This document shows, one piece after another, positions 36,160 to 47,544 of a DNA stretch of 64,000 bases (its first letter is position 1; the number at the start of each line of letters is the position of its first letter). Under the pieces are notes generated by a model, which saw only the letters and a program-made list of their open reading frames with translations, did no database searches and was not told where the DNA came from. The translations under genes were made by a program, and so were the position numbers. The stretch is from Platycnemis pennipes (lineage: Eukaryota; Arthropoda; Insecta; Odonata; Platycnemididae), in contig OW121855.1 of assembly GCA_933228895.1 (NCBI GenBank), forward strand, positions 48,002,698 to 48,066,697. The letters are read 5' to 3'.

Positions 36160-38310
36160 GCTGGAATAGGCATAATGCCTAGGAAGAGTTCAGGATCGGG
36201 AGTGAAGATCTAACTGCAGTAAAAGGGAAAGATTGTTTTGGCGAAAATAAAGACAGATCACAAAGATACTGATGTGGTAAGGGGTTCACATTACGAAGGA
36301 CTACGACGATGAAGTGGTGGAAGACGTTAATAATGAGAAGAAAACTTAACACATTAATGAGATTTGAACACTATCGTTGGGGAAGGTCAAGATGGAAAAA
36401 CAACCGGAGGATACGGAATGACAAATCAGAATGAGAGAGAAGAAAGACTCCTGTTATTTTGCACACACCACAGATTAGTGTTGGAAAGCACAGTGTTTAA
36501 AAAAATTAAAGAAGGGATATTTGGATAATTCCAGGTGACTAATGAATGAATTTTGAAAATGGGTATATTTAAGTGAAGCAGATACTCGGTAACTATTCGA
36601 AAGACAGGAAAAGGTACTCAAGAGGTAGATAAAAATTGGGTTCATCACTTAAAATTAGTGATGAAGGCACTTGAAATTTAGGAAACTGAAGAAAAACTAC
36701 GAAGAAAAAATAGCAAGTAGGAAAATTGATGGAGCACGAACATCTTTTGGCCTTCCAGATAGCCGTAGTAAACTAGAAAGGAGAATAAGTGACTGTAAAA
36801 CCAATGGAGAGGGTTACTATTAGTAATAAAAGGCCTTGAAAGACCCAGGGAAGAAAACAATGGAGATGAAAATACTAGACAGTCAAACCTGAAGAAGGGA
36901 AACAGCCACACAAGAATAAAAAATTAATCATGTCTTAAGCGATAAAATCTAGAAAAATGAAGATTTATGTGACGATGCACGACACAACCTCCGAAATTAA
37001 AAGATCCAAGATTGCCAAGGGAGAGTAGTGGAGAAAGAAATGTGAAAATATTGAGGACAAAAGCCTCACCTCACATGCCTCGAAATTATTGAAAGGATTA
37101 CTGCAGGAGAACAGAACCAAAAGATGAAGAGTTCCTGGATGAAGATCATTTTGGACTCTGAACAAGCAAGGATACAAGAGAAATAATTTTGGATCTTTGC
37201 CCATTCAAAAAGAAAATCGTGAGCAAGAAGAAACGGACTTTCGTTGTATTAAAGGATTTATATAAAGCATTTGACAACGTTAATAGGAATTTGGGATTAT
37301 GAACTCCTCGCTTACAATAAATTGTGAGAGCACAATAGAGAAGTGCAAACGGACTTTTGAATTGTATTTGAGGATTTAGAGAAAGAATTTGACATCGTGG
37401 CAGGAATTATATTTTAGGAATTCAGAAGGAAAATTGCATCATAAATTAACAGAAGTTTTATTTACAGTTTGTGTAAAGACCATCTGCCTGTGATAAAATT
37501 TGGGCCCAGCAGTAAAGACACGAGAATAACGAAAGGATTGTGCACTATCACGTAATGTTTAATGTCCACATCCAAGAAGCCACTTGGGAAATCAAAGAAA
37601 ATGCTTCAGCATTGTATGTCCATTTGGAAAAAATTAGCATGCCACTTTTCGCCGACGACAAGGTGACTATGGAATGATAGAAAGGAATTTTTGGAAAACC
37701 TTAGTCAAGTAGGAGGACATTGATGAACTATCACCCAAAGATCAGTAAAAAAACTATGATAATAGTGTGTAGTAGGAAAGCAGAGGCCAATGTTAAACTC
37801 TTAAAGTAAAACCAACAAGTAAACAATGTTAAATGTTAACTCTTAAAGTAAAAGATAAGAATAAGGATAAAGATAAGAAGAAAGATAAGATAAAGGAAAA
37901 AAGAGATAATGCTACGAGGAAAGCAGGGTAATCTGCGGTGGACGAAGCGAGGAGAAAATGGTATGTAGAATACCCCATGCGAACAAGGCCTTTCTTCCAA
38001 ACGAAGAACCTAATAACAGCTGTTAATGCAAAGGAATGAATGGAAAAACAAATGAAAATAAGTAAGAAAAAAGGGCATTAGAATATATAAAACTAGGCTG
38101 TAACTTTAAGACAGTGAAGTAACAAACAACAGACAACTCGAGGATGGAAGAATTCAAAATATCGTGCTACAGAAGAATTATGAAGATAAAACTGATCGAC
38201 TGAGTGGAAAACGGAAAGTCCAAAAAATTGTGTGAACAAATAGAAGTCTACTGGACACTGAAAAGAAGACAAGAAAACAACCACACTAATATCGTGAGGA
38301 GTCGCAGCTA
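36160..38310 (+). mobile_element. Decayed LINE copy A (endonuclease to reverse transcriptase)
   Basis: The start, GCTGGAATAGGCATAATGCC then AGGAAGAGTTCAGGATCGGG, matches the endonuclease part of the copy at 62630. Around 37240-37300 the text corresponds to the reverse transcriptase A block (DLYKAFDNVNR-like). At about 37650-37665, CTTTTCGCCGACGACAAGG encodes the F-A-D-D-K motif of the catalytic palm. At 38155-38260 the familiar pre-C-terminal segment (TGCTACAGAAGAATTATGAA) appears. Stops and frameshifts are frequent, so it is a pseudogene; the catalytic FADD string is nonetheless preserved. Confidence 0.65.
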
Positions 38311-38332
38311 CTTCACACTTTTCTTTTTACCA

Positions 38333-39575
38333 AGACGTAATGGAACCCTCTTGAGGAAAATATTCCGGAGGTAGAATATTCCCCCATTCAGATATCCGGG
38401 CGGGGACCATCCGAGAAAGGACATTAATCAAGTGTGATTGACATTTTACGGTAGAAACATGGAACGTGTAATTGCTTCGGACTTGAGGAAGACTGGAGAA
38501 CCTGAAGGTGGAAATGCGAAGAATGGACTACGACGAACTAGGAATCAGCGAAATGAAGTGGTCCGAAGAAGAAGACCTTTGGAGTGGAAGCTACAGGATT
38601 TTATACACGGGACCTTTAAATGTATGATGGAGTAGAAATAATGCTCAGAAAGTGCGCAGGAATACGTATAAAGGGCATCCTGTAATACAGTGAAAGGATT
38701 ATAATGGTGAAGATTTAGATCAAACCTGTTGATACCCATAGTGGTGCAGGTTTGCATGCCTAAGACGGACTACGAAGACGAAGATATTGGAAGATATCAT
38801 GAAGGTAATAAAATAGCTAAGAGGAGAAGAAAACCTGATCATTTTAGAGGGTATGGAACAATTTCGTTGGCGAAGGTCAAGATAGAAGAATAACTGGAAA
38901 TAGAAACGCATTGGGAAACCGAAATGAAAGAGGAGAAAGAATTTTGGAAATCTGCTCTCAACACCAGCTAGTGGTGGCCAACACAATGTTTAAAAGTCAC
39001 AACCGAAGAAGTTACTAGTGGAAAATGCCAGAAGATGGAAAAAGATATCAAATAGACGACGTATTAGTGAAGCAGAGATTTAGGACGGGAAGGAATACAA
39101 AAGCTACCCTGTGGCAGATATTGACAGTGACCACAATTTAGTGATGATGAAATGCCATCCAAATTTCAAGACTCTGAAGAGTATATAGCAAGTAGAAAAA
39201 TCGAAGCAGAGCCAATATCTGTTGGCATTTAAAAAAGGAGTGAGAATTAACATAGAAGAGTGACTTACTAAGAAATAGTGGAAGATAAATGGGAAAACGT
39301 TAAAATTGGACAACGGGAAACCGCAATAGAAGTTTTAGGAGGAAGAAAAGTTGTCAAAAAGAAGCTATGGATTACGGAAAAGGTCTTAGACCTAATTGAA
39401 GAAAGAAGAAAGTGCTATAATGCGATTAATGAAGATTGGCAACTTTACAACAAAAGATTAAGGTATAAAATAAGTCAATAGCCGATAAGTCGAAAGGAAG
39501 AGATTAGCTGATGGGAGAATTTAATGGGAAAGCTGCGTCAAACCGATCTCAGTATTGTTGGCTGATGATGAATTC
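38333..39575 (+). mobile_element. LINE copy B with internal deletion of the reverse transcriptase
   Basis: Begins GACGTAATGGAACCCTCTTG, the same 5' leader as the copy at 62346, and follows it through the endonuclease and the linker to about 39480 (AGATTAAGGTATAAAATAAG). It then jumps directly to the 3' terminal block at about 39505 (GATTAGCTGATGGGAGAATT, ending GCTGATGATGAA). The entire reverse transcriptase is missing, so 5' and 3' ends are both present with the centre deleted. It sits directly behind copy A in the same orientation. Confidence 0.65.
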
Positions 39576-39639
39576 CTTGCTTAAAATTAACTGCAAGACC
39601 ACATAAACATCCATCCCCGGAAATGGAATATCATCCCCT

Positions 39640-39705
39640 GGCGGGACTAGAACCCGCGACCTCGAGTTTAGCAGGCAAGAGATTTACCCCGCCAACACCA
39701 AGACC
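39640..39705 (-). repeat. tRNA-derived SINE head or tRNA-like sequence
   Basis: On the minus strand it reads GGTGTTGGCGGGGTAAATCT and later CGCGGGTTCTAGTCCCGCC, with a B-box-like GGTTCTAGTCC. No complete cloverleaf can be confirmed by eye and there is no plausible anticodon arm, so a SINE head is more likely than a working tRNA. Confidence 0.5.
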
Positions 39706-41870
39706 GACAGTCATTTTGTAAGGAAAAGCCAATGGAGAGACTGGCAAAAGAAAAAACTTTTGCCAAAAATATGGAGCAAATTGTGAACGAAATAAAAGAG
39801 AAGAATTATGAAGAAATGGGGAATCCAGTGGTGGATTCCGGCAAATCAGTTTCAGAATTGGCAAATGGAGGTGAATACGAAGGAGGATGTACACAATAAC
39901 TGAGATAATCATATGCTTTATGCACCTATTTACGAAGGGAAACGTTCCAAGAAAAAAAAGAGCGGAAATACCCTATGAAAGCCTATTCTTAATGGTTGTG
40001 CACTGCCTGCAGTAAAATACGCCATGTCGCGAATTTTGATCTGAAACACTACACTTTCCCTTTCTATTTAAGTATTTAATATCTTGCACCGCCCCAGATT
40101 TTCCTTCCAAGTATCTTCCCTCTCCTATCTCATCTACTTTGGCCATCTGAAGCCTCTTCTCTCATTAGGTCCTTCATTCACAGTTGCTGCTTCCGCCCAA
40201 TATTCTCTTCCGAAGCCCTTTTTCCACCGCACACAACAACACGGTAGATTTTTCCCTTTGACTCAGTCATTTTCGTGAGTTTGTGTAGGACAAATATCAC
40301 GAAATAACCAGTTATAACTACTCAAATATCTTCATATTAATTGTTTTACCATTTTTTGCCTGGGAAATAATTGTTTTCTCTCTGCGAGTAAACCCAACTT
40401 TAAACTAATTCCTTCCCATATTTTTCAATTGCTCCCTCTGCCTCTAACCTAACCTAATCTAATTTAGGTCTCTACCTTTCATAATTAGGAAACAATTCTA
40501 AACTAATTAGAATCTCATCCGCGGATAAATATAGAGGATTTTCTCAGGGAATAAATTATCTGACTCCAATAATATCTCGTTTACATGAGTTAATAGAAAA
40601 AATATTGGGTGCTAGCCAGTTAATCGGAATCTCACTTATTATTCTAAGTACGAGTTCCTCCCTTCCCTCTCCCTCGACGCCATGCCAAAAACTTTTCCCT
40701 CTCTCTTCTTCCCCAGTTCTCAAAATTTCTGTCTTCTATTACGACCTCCAACATCCATCTATTCGTTTCATTTACTGAATCTATTTATCCGCCCAAAAAT
40801 CCCTTCACCACCTTCATTTCCTCTCCCACCTATCCAAACTTACTCGTACTTTAAGTTTTATTTAGAAGTAATTATGTTGAATGATAGGTAACGGCCCAAA
40901 TTCAAAAATGCATACCGCTCTAACTGATTTCTTAGGAGAATTAACATCGAATATCGAAAGACTATGATGGTAATAACATTGTGATGAGAGTCGTGGCACC
41001 TGGCTGCCCAAAAAGCTTATTGTAATGACAAGAAATAGCATTCAGTTTTACTTAACGTATCAGCCAACAGTGCAGGACGTCGGGGGGAAGGTGTTTCCAT
41101 TGCCTTGTTGACCTCCTCTGTGGCCCTGACTTGAAGTCGTGGTGGTTTTCTCCTTAGGTGAATGCAAAGAGAAAACTACAGCCATCCTTGGAGGTGGGAG
41201 ACATCTTCATATTTTCGATGAATCTGAAATACGAAAAAAAATGAATCATAATATAGGCATGAAAACATGTGCAGTAATATTCGCAACACAATTCATATTA
41301 TAGTTAAAACGTTCCCGCATGGCGGACTCCATGGCGAAATAATTATGGAATTTAATTCACAATAACTGATAAATTGCCGGTAAATCTGAGCAATTTTTTA
41401 CAAACCACATCACACAGGCGTGAGTTACTAATATGTCCACTTATCTTTCACGTTTTACCATTGTTACCAGTTTACACCAGTAAGTGCGAATAGCTGGGTA
41501 TGCTAGGAGGATAATAATAATTTCGAAACCGGGTTGTTTACGGCTGTGTTAAGGCAAGGGAAGCTAGTTAGCAAAAAGCCGAACTTAAAAAGGGTAGTCG
41601 TATATTCGCTGTTTCAATGGTGCTTTCTGAAGTGATGGTCATCGAGTATTATGCAGGTTAGGACAAGGAAGTTGGCGTAGAGTCGCGGTAGCATCAAATT
41701 AGGAAGGTAAGTAGCTTGATCGTGAATAGATATTGGGTAAAATTAATTGAGAAAAGGGGTGCCTACTAATTTAGTCGTCGTTCATTCGAACATTCCGACG
41801 GGTATGCTTGACGAGGAAGAATTTGACCAAGTGTTTCAAAACAATTGATTACAAAAATGAGAGGCCCGTG
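39706..41870. other. No gene seen
   Basis: AT-rich. The stretch at 41085-41230 (TTGTTGACCTCCTCTGTGG, TGGTGGTTTTCTCC) has the look of an interspersed repeat but its family cannot be named. No promoter or exon is evident. Confidence 0.4.
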
Positions 41871-41875
41871 GGAGG

Positions 41876-42136
41876 TGTTATGTCGTTGCGTACACATGGG
41901 CTGGAAATAACCATAGTCGTCCGGTTCCAAGCGTTTATTAACTTGGTCGCAAATACAAGATAGAGTACAAGAGACTACAGTAGGGACTGGTAGGGACAAC
42001 CGTAACTCGCGGGAGACAGAACGAGAACGCAGCTCACCGCTTTGGCTGCGCCCGGCTCACACCGCGCATGCAGGCCGCGCAGCTGCCAACACAACATGCA
42101 CATAGTTGCCAACGCAACAGTGATGCATACATAACA
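41876..42136 (-). repeat. 3' LTR of the Gypsy element
   Basis: 261 bp, TGTTATG...ATAACA in both directions because the ends are a short inverted repeat. Identical by eye to the other LTR. Confidence 0.93.
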
Positions 42137-42152
42137 TTTTCCCCCTTTTAAA
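42137..42152 (-). promoter_or_regulatory. Polypurine tract
   Basis: The minus strand reads TTAAAAGGGGGAAAA directly before the 3' LTR, the expected plus-strand primer site for reverse transcription. Confidence 0.85.
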
Positions 42153-42197
42153 TTCAACATTACAAAAATAAATACCCTCATTACACAGACTTAAACA

Positions 42198-45100
42198 TTA
42201 CAAATATTGTGAAGGGGAATATCGTTCTGGGGGTCTTCTCTTCCTCACTGGTCGCGGGGTGTGGATGTCCTCAGACCTGGACTCTGATGAATCTGAATCA
42301 GGTGACTCCGAGGTGTTCCTTTCGGGAGGCTCCAGGAACCAATCCATATCCCGGCAGGGTGGATGCTTGTCCTCCGTTAAGGTGCTGCGTTTCATTTGGT
42401 TAACATGTACCTTCTTAAGGGCTCCTGTATTAAACTTAACTAAGTAGTTAACTTTACCAATTTGTTCAAATACACGTCCAGGCAACCATTTATACATACA
42501 CTTTTTAGGGTTACGCAGTAACACCTTGTCATTGACACAAAATTTAACATTACATTTAGCATTAGATGCCAATTTAAATTTATCGCAAGGGGACAGCATT
42601 GACATGTAGGTACGAGGATTAAAATTTAACATGAGATTGGAGGGAGCTTGCTTAGTTACCGTGTTTGGAGTGGTACGATAAGACATCAAACACTTAGCAA
42701 GCTTAAACTCTAGTGATCCCTCATAGTTCATCATCTTAGACGAAACCACTGATTTGAGCAACATCTTTTTAATTTCCTGCACCATCCTCTCAGCTTGTCC
42801 GTTGGAATATGCACAATAAGGAGCAGTATTCATATGCCTAATATTATTTTTGGCCAAATATTTTTTAAATTCTATACCATTGAAGGGGGGACCATTGTCT
42901 GACACGACAACTTGTGGAAATCCGAAACGGGCAAAACACTGTGACACTATAGGGATAATGGTTTCTGCTGAGAACCCTCTTACAATAAAACATTCCAGCC
43001 ATTTGGAGTATTCATCTACCAAAATAATAAATTTACATTTAAAAGTTTCAAGGAAATCTATGTGCAGGCGCTGCCAAGACTGCTTTGACCTATCCAAAGA
43101 AACATATGTTTTTACTACATTGTCCCTTTGTGTTAACTGACAAGTTTCGCACATGGCAATTTTTTGTTCAATTGCATTATCTAATTTTTCCCACCAAACA
43201 TGTGACCTAGCTAACATCTTGGTTCTCACAATACCAATGTGGTCACGATGCAGAAGATCCAATACCCTCTCTTGGAGTGTTTTCGGTATCACAACCCTAC
43301 TACCAAATAATAGACATCCATCCTGAACTGACAACTGAAAACGAATTTTAAAAAAACTACCATATTCAGGGGAAACTTTTAGAGGCCAACCTTCCATTAC
43401 CCAATTGATAACACACGATAAGGTTGAATCTTTAGATGTCTCTTCTGCTACTTCTTTAAAGGAAACGAATTCTTCCTCAAAAGTTTTTGTAATCAGAAAA
43501 CATTCTGGTACATTAGTGGATCCTTCGAGGGGAAGCCTAGATAATGCATCAGCATTTGCAATATCAGTACCTTTCTTATAACGTATCTTGAAATTATAAG
43601 CTGACAACATTAATGACCATCTTTGCATCCTAGCACTAGCAACCAGGGGTATACCCTTCCTAGGATTGAAAATTGACTGCAATGGCTGATGATCCGTGAC
43701 TAAAGTAAAGGTTCTACCAGCCAGAAATTTATGAAAATGTTTGACTCCATAGACACAGGCTAGTGCTTCACGATCAAGGTTACTATAATTTTTTTCTGCA
43801 GTTGAGAGTGTTGTGGAAGCAAAGGCTATAGGATGCTCAACTCCATCTATCACATGTGCCAGAGTAGCACCTACCCCATATGAGCTACTGTCAGTGGTAA
43901 GCACCAATGGCTTACGGGGGTCATATAAAACTAACAAACTTTTTTCTGAAATAGCATTTTTAGCCTCCACAAATGCTTGCTGGCATTCAGGTGTCCAGGA
44001 CCAATGAACATTTTTACGAGTGAGTGCATACAAAGGTTCCAACAGTGTTGAACTCATGGGCAAAAACTGATGGTAAAAATTTAAAAGGCCAATGAAGGAT
44101 TTTAACTCAGTCACGTTGGTTGGCACCCTGGCTAATTTAATAGCCTTTACCTTTTCCTGTGATGGGTGCACACCTTGCCCATCAACATGGAATCCTAACA
44201 AGTCTATTGACCTTAAAAATAACCTACACTTAGATGGATTGATCTTAACATTGAATTCATTCAACTTATGCAAAACTTTTTCCAAAGTTAATTTACACTC
44301 TTGTCTGGACTTTGCTCCAATAATTACATTATCAAGATAAACTTGTACACCTGGGATACATTTCAAAAGAGAATCCATCACAGATTGGAAAATTGACGGT
44401 GCACTACACAAGCCAAAACATAATCTATTAAACCTATACAAGCCCACATGAGTGTTTATAGTTAACAACTCCTTACTACCATCACAGACCGGTAATTGCA
44501 AGTAGGCATTAGTTAGATCCAATTCACAAAAATAATGACAATTTACCAGAGAGTGAATAATATCATCCACTCTGGGCAGGGGGTAATTATCCATATCTAC
44601 AAACTTATTCAAGGTTACTTTCAGATCTGCACAAATACGTATATTACCATTTTTTCTCCTTACACAAACAATGGGGGAAGCCCATTTACTATGCCTGACC
44701 TTTGAAATAATTTTTTGAGCCTCCAAAGATTTGAGCTCATTTTCAACAGCTTCCCGTAGAGCATATGGAACACAATAGGCTCTATGGAAAATTGGACTGG
44801 CATCTTCCTTTAACACAATTGACACTTCAAAGTCCTTGATTGGGGAATCATTGCTACCAGGAAAAATGTTTGGATACTTTTTCCGGAAATATTGGCAGTC
44901 AATATCATCACTAGAAGTGAGAAAACTTGCCTGGTTAACCGTACCAGTGTCCAACCTTAGCATGGACTCCCTCCAATCAGGATTTAGAACAGAGAGCCAG
45001 TCTCTACCGAGCAAACACCTGCTTAACTTCTTGTCTGTAATTATTAAAGGTACAATGAGCACATTATTTACGGACACCATGACTTTACCAACAATATTCA

Positions 45101-46178
45101 AGGGTTCACCATTAGCTGTTACTAGCTTTGTATTACACTTTAACAAGGGCAACCCTAGAAAAAATTTGCGGTAAACATAGATAGGCACCAACGTCGTTGC
45201 AGAACCACAATCAATTTCAAAGTACAACTCCTTTCCTGAAACATTTAACTTTACATACAATGGTTCAACAGACTCCACAGAACCAATGTTACCAACGTTA
45301 AACTCAGAAATTTCAACATACTTCACCGTGCGATTATTACAAAATTTTTGAATGTGACCCTTGCAATTGCAACTAAAACAAACCCAGTTTTTAGCGGGAC
45401 AATTCCCATGCACATGAAATCGACCGCACTTATTACAGCGCTTACCACCCTTGACTTGATGTGCATTTACATTCCGGTGATTATTTCCGGGTCCCTTGGA
45501 CGCTACTTCCCGTTCATCACGCCGTCGTCCCCTCAACGGCGATGAGGCAATTGACGCTGGATGCGTCCTCTTTACGACATTGATCTCGCGCGCTGCTGAT
45601 GCTTCTTCCTTGAGCGCGAGAGATTGTTCTTGCACCATTTCCATCTCTTGTACGATTTTGACAGCCTCATCGAAGGTCAACTTCTTTTCCGCGAGCAATC
45701 GTTTAGTTGCAGTGGGATCCCTTAACCCCACAATCAACTGGTCACGTAAGGCCTCTTGTAAAAAGGCCTTGAAATTACACTTCGCTGAGAGGTTTTTTAG
45801 GGCCACCACAAATTCCCGAACCGACTCTCCAACCTTTTGATGACGACAGTGAAAGCGGTACCTCTCTGCGACTTCCAGCCCCTCAGGAGCGTAATATGCT
45901 TTTAACACCTCTAGCAGTTCCGTGATAGGCTTGTCCCTCGGCTTTTCTGGGGATACTAGATTCTTTAACACGCCATAGACCTCGGGACCTATCAATACGA
46001 TGAGCGACGACACTTGTTCTTTTTCTGTAGTACTGTTCAACGAGAAAAACGCCTCCAGACGTTCCAAATAATTATCGAAGGACTCGATAGACTGGGAATA
46101 GGGCTCAATGTTACCGATAATTGCCCCTCTAGGCTCCTTACTGCAACTAGCATTGTCTTCCGGCATGGTGGGTCCCAT
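42198..46178 (-). CDS. Gypsy gag-pol polyprotein (1326 residues), K02A2.6-like
   Basis: One uninterrupted frame encodes gag, protease, reverse transcriptase, RNase H and integrase. Gag occupies about residues 1-245 and is followed by two zinc knuckles from C248: CNKCGRFHVHGNC, atypical in spacing, and CFSCNCKGHIQKFC, canonical CX2CX4HX4C. The protease active site reads IDCGSATT at D323, with Cys where Ser or Thr is normal. The reverse transcriptase has LDLTNAYLQLP and its catalytic box reads VYLDN (N617) instead of YxDD. RNase H has TDSS (D763), NLDREALA and TDHQPL. Integrase has a zinc-finger region (LHRDHIG...CETC), then D1041, SDNG and a glutamate in SNGQAERMVQE. The C-terminus is acidic and serine-rich, ending RPPERYSP. 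A second ATG lies four codons in. The frame is intact, but the two substitutions could disable it. Confidence 0.93.
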   Translation of the reverse strand: MGPTMPEDNASCSKEPRGAIIGNIEPYSQSIESFDNYLERLEAFFSLNSTTEKEQVSSLIVLIGPEVYGVLKNLVSPEKPRDKPITELLEVLKAYYAPEGLEVAERYRFHCRHQKVGESVREFVVALKNLSAKCNFKAFLQEALRDQLIVGLRDPTATKRLLAEKKLTFDEAVKIVQEMEMVQEQSLALKEEASAAREINVVKRTHPASIASSPLRGRRRDEREVASKGPGNNHRNVNAHQVKGGKRCNKCGRFHVHGNCPAKNWVCFSCNCKGHIQKFCNNRTVKYVEISEFNVGNIGSVESVEPLYVKLNVSGKELYFEIDCGSATTLVPIYVYRKFFLGLPLLKCNTKLVTANGEPLNIVGKVMVSVNNVLIVPLIITDKKLSRCLLGRDWLSVLNPDWRESMLRLDTGTVNQASFLTSSDDIDCQYFRKKYPNIFPGSNDSPIKDFEVSIVLKEDASPIFHRAYCVPYALREAVENELKSLEAQKIISKVRHSKWASPIVCVRRKNGNIRICADLKVTLNKFVDMDNYPLPRVDDIIHSLVNCHYFCELDLTNAYLQLPVCDGSKELLTINTHVGLYRFNRLCFGLCSAPSIFQSVMDSLLKCIPGVQVYLDNVIIGAKSRQECKLTLEKVLHKLNEFNVKINPSKCRLFLRSIDLLGFHVDGQGVHPSQEKVKAIKLARVPTNVTELKSFIGLLNFYHQFLPMSSTLLEPLYALTRKNVHWSWTPECQQAFVEAKNAISEKSLLVLYDPRKPLVLTTDSSSYGVGATLAHVIDGVEHPIAFASTTLSTAEKNYSNLDREALACVYGVKHFHKFLAGRTFTLVTDHQPLQSIFNPRKGIPLVASARMQRWSLMLSAYNFKIRYKKGTDIANADALSRLPLEGSTNVPECFLITKTFEEEFVSFKEVAEETSKDSTLSCVINWVMEGWPLKVSPEYGSFFKIRFQLSVQDGCLLFGSRVVIPKTLQERVLDLLHRDHIGIVRTKMLARSHVWWEKLDNAIEQKIAMCETCQLTQRDNVVKTYVSLDRSKQSWQRLHIDFLETFKCKFIILVDEYSKWLECFIVRGFSAETIIPIVSQCFARFGFPQVVVSDNGPPFNGIEFKKYLAKNNIRHMNTAPYCAYSNGQAERMVQEIKKMLLKSVVSSKMMNYEGSLEFKLAKCLMSYRTTPNTVTKQAPSNLMLNFNPRTYMSMLSPCDKFKLASNAKCNVKFCVNDKVLLRNPKKCMYKWLPGRVFEQIGKVNYLVKFNTGALKKVHVNQMKRSTLTEDKHPPCRDMDWFLEPPERNTSESPDSDSSESRSEDIHTPRPVRKRRPPERYSPSQYL

Positions 46179-46247
46179 TAGATTTTCACCGCGATCACAC
46201 GAGAAGAAAAAATTAGTCTCGCGGGATTATAATACGAAAGAAAAAAT

Positions 46248-46259
46248 CCTCGTCGCCAG
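46248..46259 (-). promoter_or_regulatory. Primer-binding site
   Basis: Immediately inside the 5' LTR the minus strand reads CTGGCGACGAGG. TGG at this position is the usual complement of a tRNA CCA end. The tRNA species cannot be identified from these bases. Confidence 0.6.
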
Positions 46260-46520
46260 TGTTATGTCGTTGCGTACACATGGGCTGGAAATAACCATAG
46301 TCGTCCGGTTCCAAGCGTTTATTAACTTGGTCGCAAATACAAGATAGAGTACAAGAGACTACAGTAGGGACTGGTAGGGACAACCGTAACTCGCGGGAGA
46401 CAGAACGAGAACGCAGCTCACCGCTTTGGCTGCGCCCGGCTCACACCGCGCATGCAGGCCGCGCAGCTGCCAACACAACATGCACATAGTTGCCAACGCA
46501 ACAGTGATGCATACATAACA
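46260..46520 (-). repeat. 5' LTR of the Gypsy element
   Basis: 261 bp and identical by eye to the 3' copy. Being upstream of gag-pol on the minus strand, it should hold the promoter; no TATA box is obvious. Confidence 0.93.
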
Positions 46521-46525
46521 GGAGG

Positions 46526-47140
46526 AAACGCCCCATAGTAATGGATAAGGGAGAAGTCAAGGAGGGGTGGCAGGAACGAAATAATCATGGTGAAAACACA
46601 GAGGATTTCTGGAAAATAAGCGAGTGATAAAGAGAAGACATCGATAAGGAGACATCGATAAGGAGACATCGAAGTGATAAAGAGAAAGTAGAGTTGATAA
46701 ATTATGCATGATAAAATCACCTGCCTCTAGTTACCGATGGCATGGTCTTCATAACCTTGTGTTTTAGTTTTTGTACTAGCAAGTGTATTACACTCTCTCC
46801 CTAGGGACAGAGTTCTACTCCTAGAAGAGGGAAACTTATCAGCCACATTCCATTCCCTCTTTGAGTATTGAGTGAAGAGCAATATTAGTGTATTTTTCGG
46901 CCCTACGGATGAAATTACAAACAGCACTACCCATGCAGATTTCGTTAAAAGTAAATCGAATTCGATACAAGTTTTCTTCCTGCTCCCCTACCTCTCTCAT
47001 TGTAAATTATACGTATGCTCAACTACGTACTTATGCTCTTCCGCGTAATGAGTATTAAACGTGTGGATTTTAGGTGCTTCAATGGACTAGCTTATATTGC
47101 AGCATCTAACTCTAGCTCTCAATCCTACGACATACAACAA
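46526..47140. other. No gene seen; short tandem near 46640
   Basis: GATAAGGAGACATC is repeated two to three times at 46638-46685. Otherwise featureless. Confidence 0.4.
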
Positions 47141-47149
47141 CACATGCCT

Positions 47150-47235
47150 CCGAGGAGGGATTCCAAATCGCGACCTTTAGGTGGTCATAGTGATGCGTTA
47201 AAGACCGGGCTACAACTGCAAGAATGGCGCAAACC
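47150..47235 (-). repeat. Weak tRNA-like SINE remnant
   Basis: On the + strand GGGATTCCAAATCGCGACC is followed by a region resembling a reversed tRNA head (box-B complement, then AAAGACCGGGCTAC). Decayed, boundaries unclear. Confidence 0.3.
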
Positions 47236-47544
47236 ACTCTACATTCGGTTCTCTCTGCTCACAAGAAAGCAAACAAACACTCCAATCATTCCCAGGCATA
47301 GGCATAAAAGGAGCGAACTTTTTTGTGGTATTTCGTCATTTTGTTATTCATAACACACATTACGGTAACGATAAAAATTCTGGTTAGTGTCACGCACTAT
47401 TATCTTCTATTTTCGTTAGATTTTTCCCAAACCCCTTTTTTATGTTGATTGTTTTCATGGATCAAGCACCTTCTGCCACATGCTCCAGCGACAGTACTCA
47501 CGCTACATTTAGATGTGCGTATCGCAAATGCGTGAATTCCATAT

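Larger units (their letters stand above)
41871..46525 (-). mobile_element. Complete Gypsy (Ty3-type) LTR retrotransposon, very young
   Basis: Two 261-bp LTRs (41876-42136 and 46260-46520) appear identical base for base and begin TG and end CA. Five bases, GGAGG, flank both ends (41871-41875, 46521-46525). Reading on the minus strand the order is LTR, primer-binding region, one gag-pol frame, polypurine tract, LTR. There is no env-like frame. Identical LTRs mean a recent insertion, since the two are copied from one template at integration. This is the only structurally intact autonomous-type element in the window, though two active-site residues are unusual. Confidence 0.95.

Noticed and set aside
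39640..39705. Functional tRNA gene
   Set aside because: Box B is good but no full cloverleaf or anticodon arm can be drawn; SINE head is more likely. The same holds for the tRNA-like ends at 50250, 56060 and 57390.
42209..46347. Plus-strand open frames inside the Gypsy element
   Set aside because: They are shadows of the 1326-residue minus-strand polyprotein and its LTR.
41871..46525. Endogenous retrovirus with envelope
   Set aside because: There is no env-like frame between integrase and the polypurine tract; only 61 bases separate the stop codon from the LTR.
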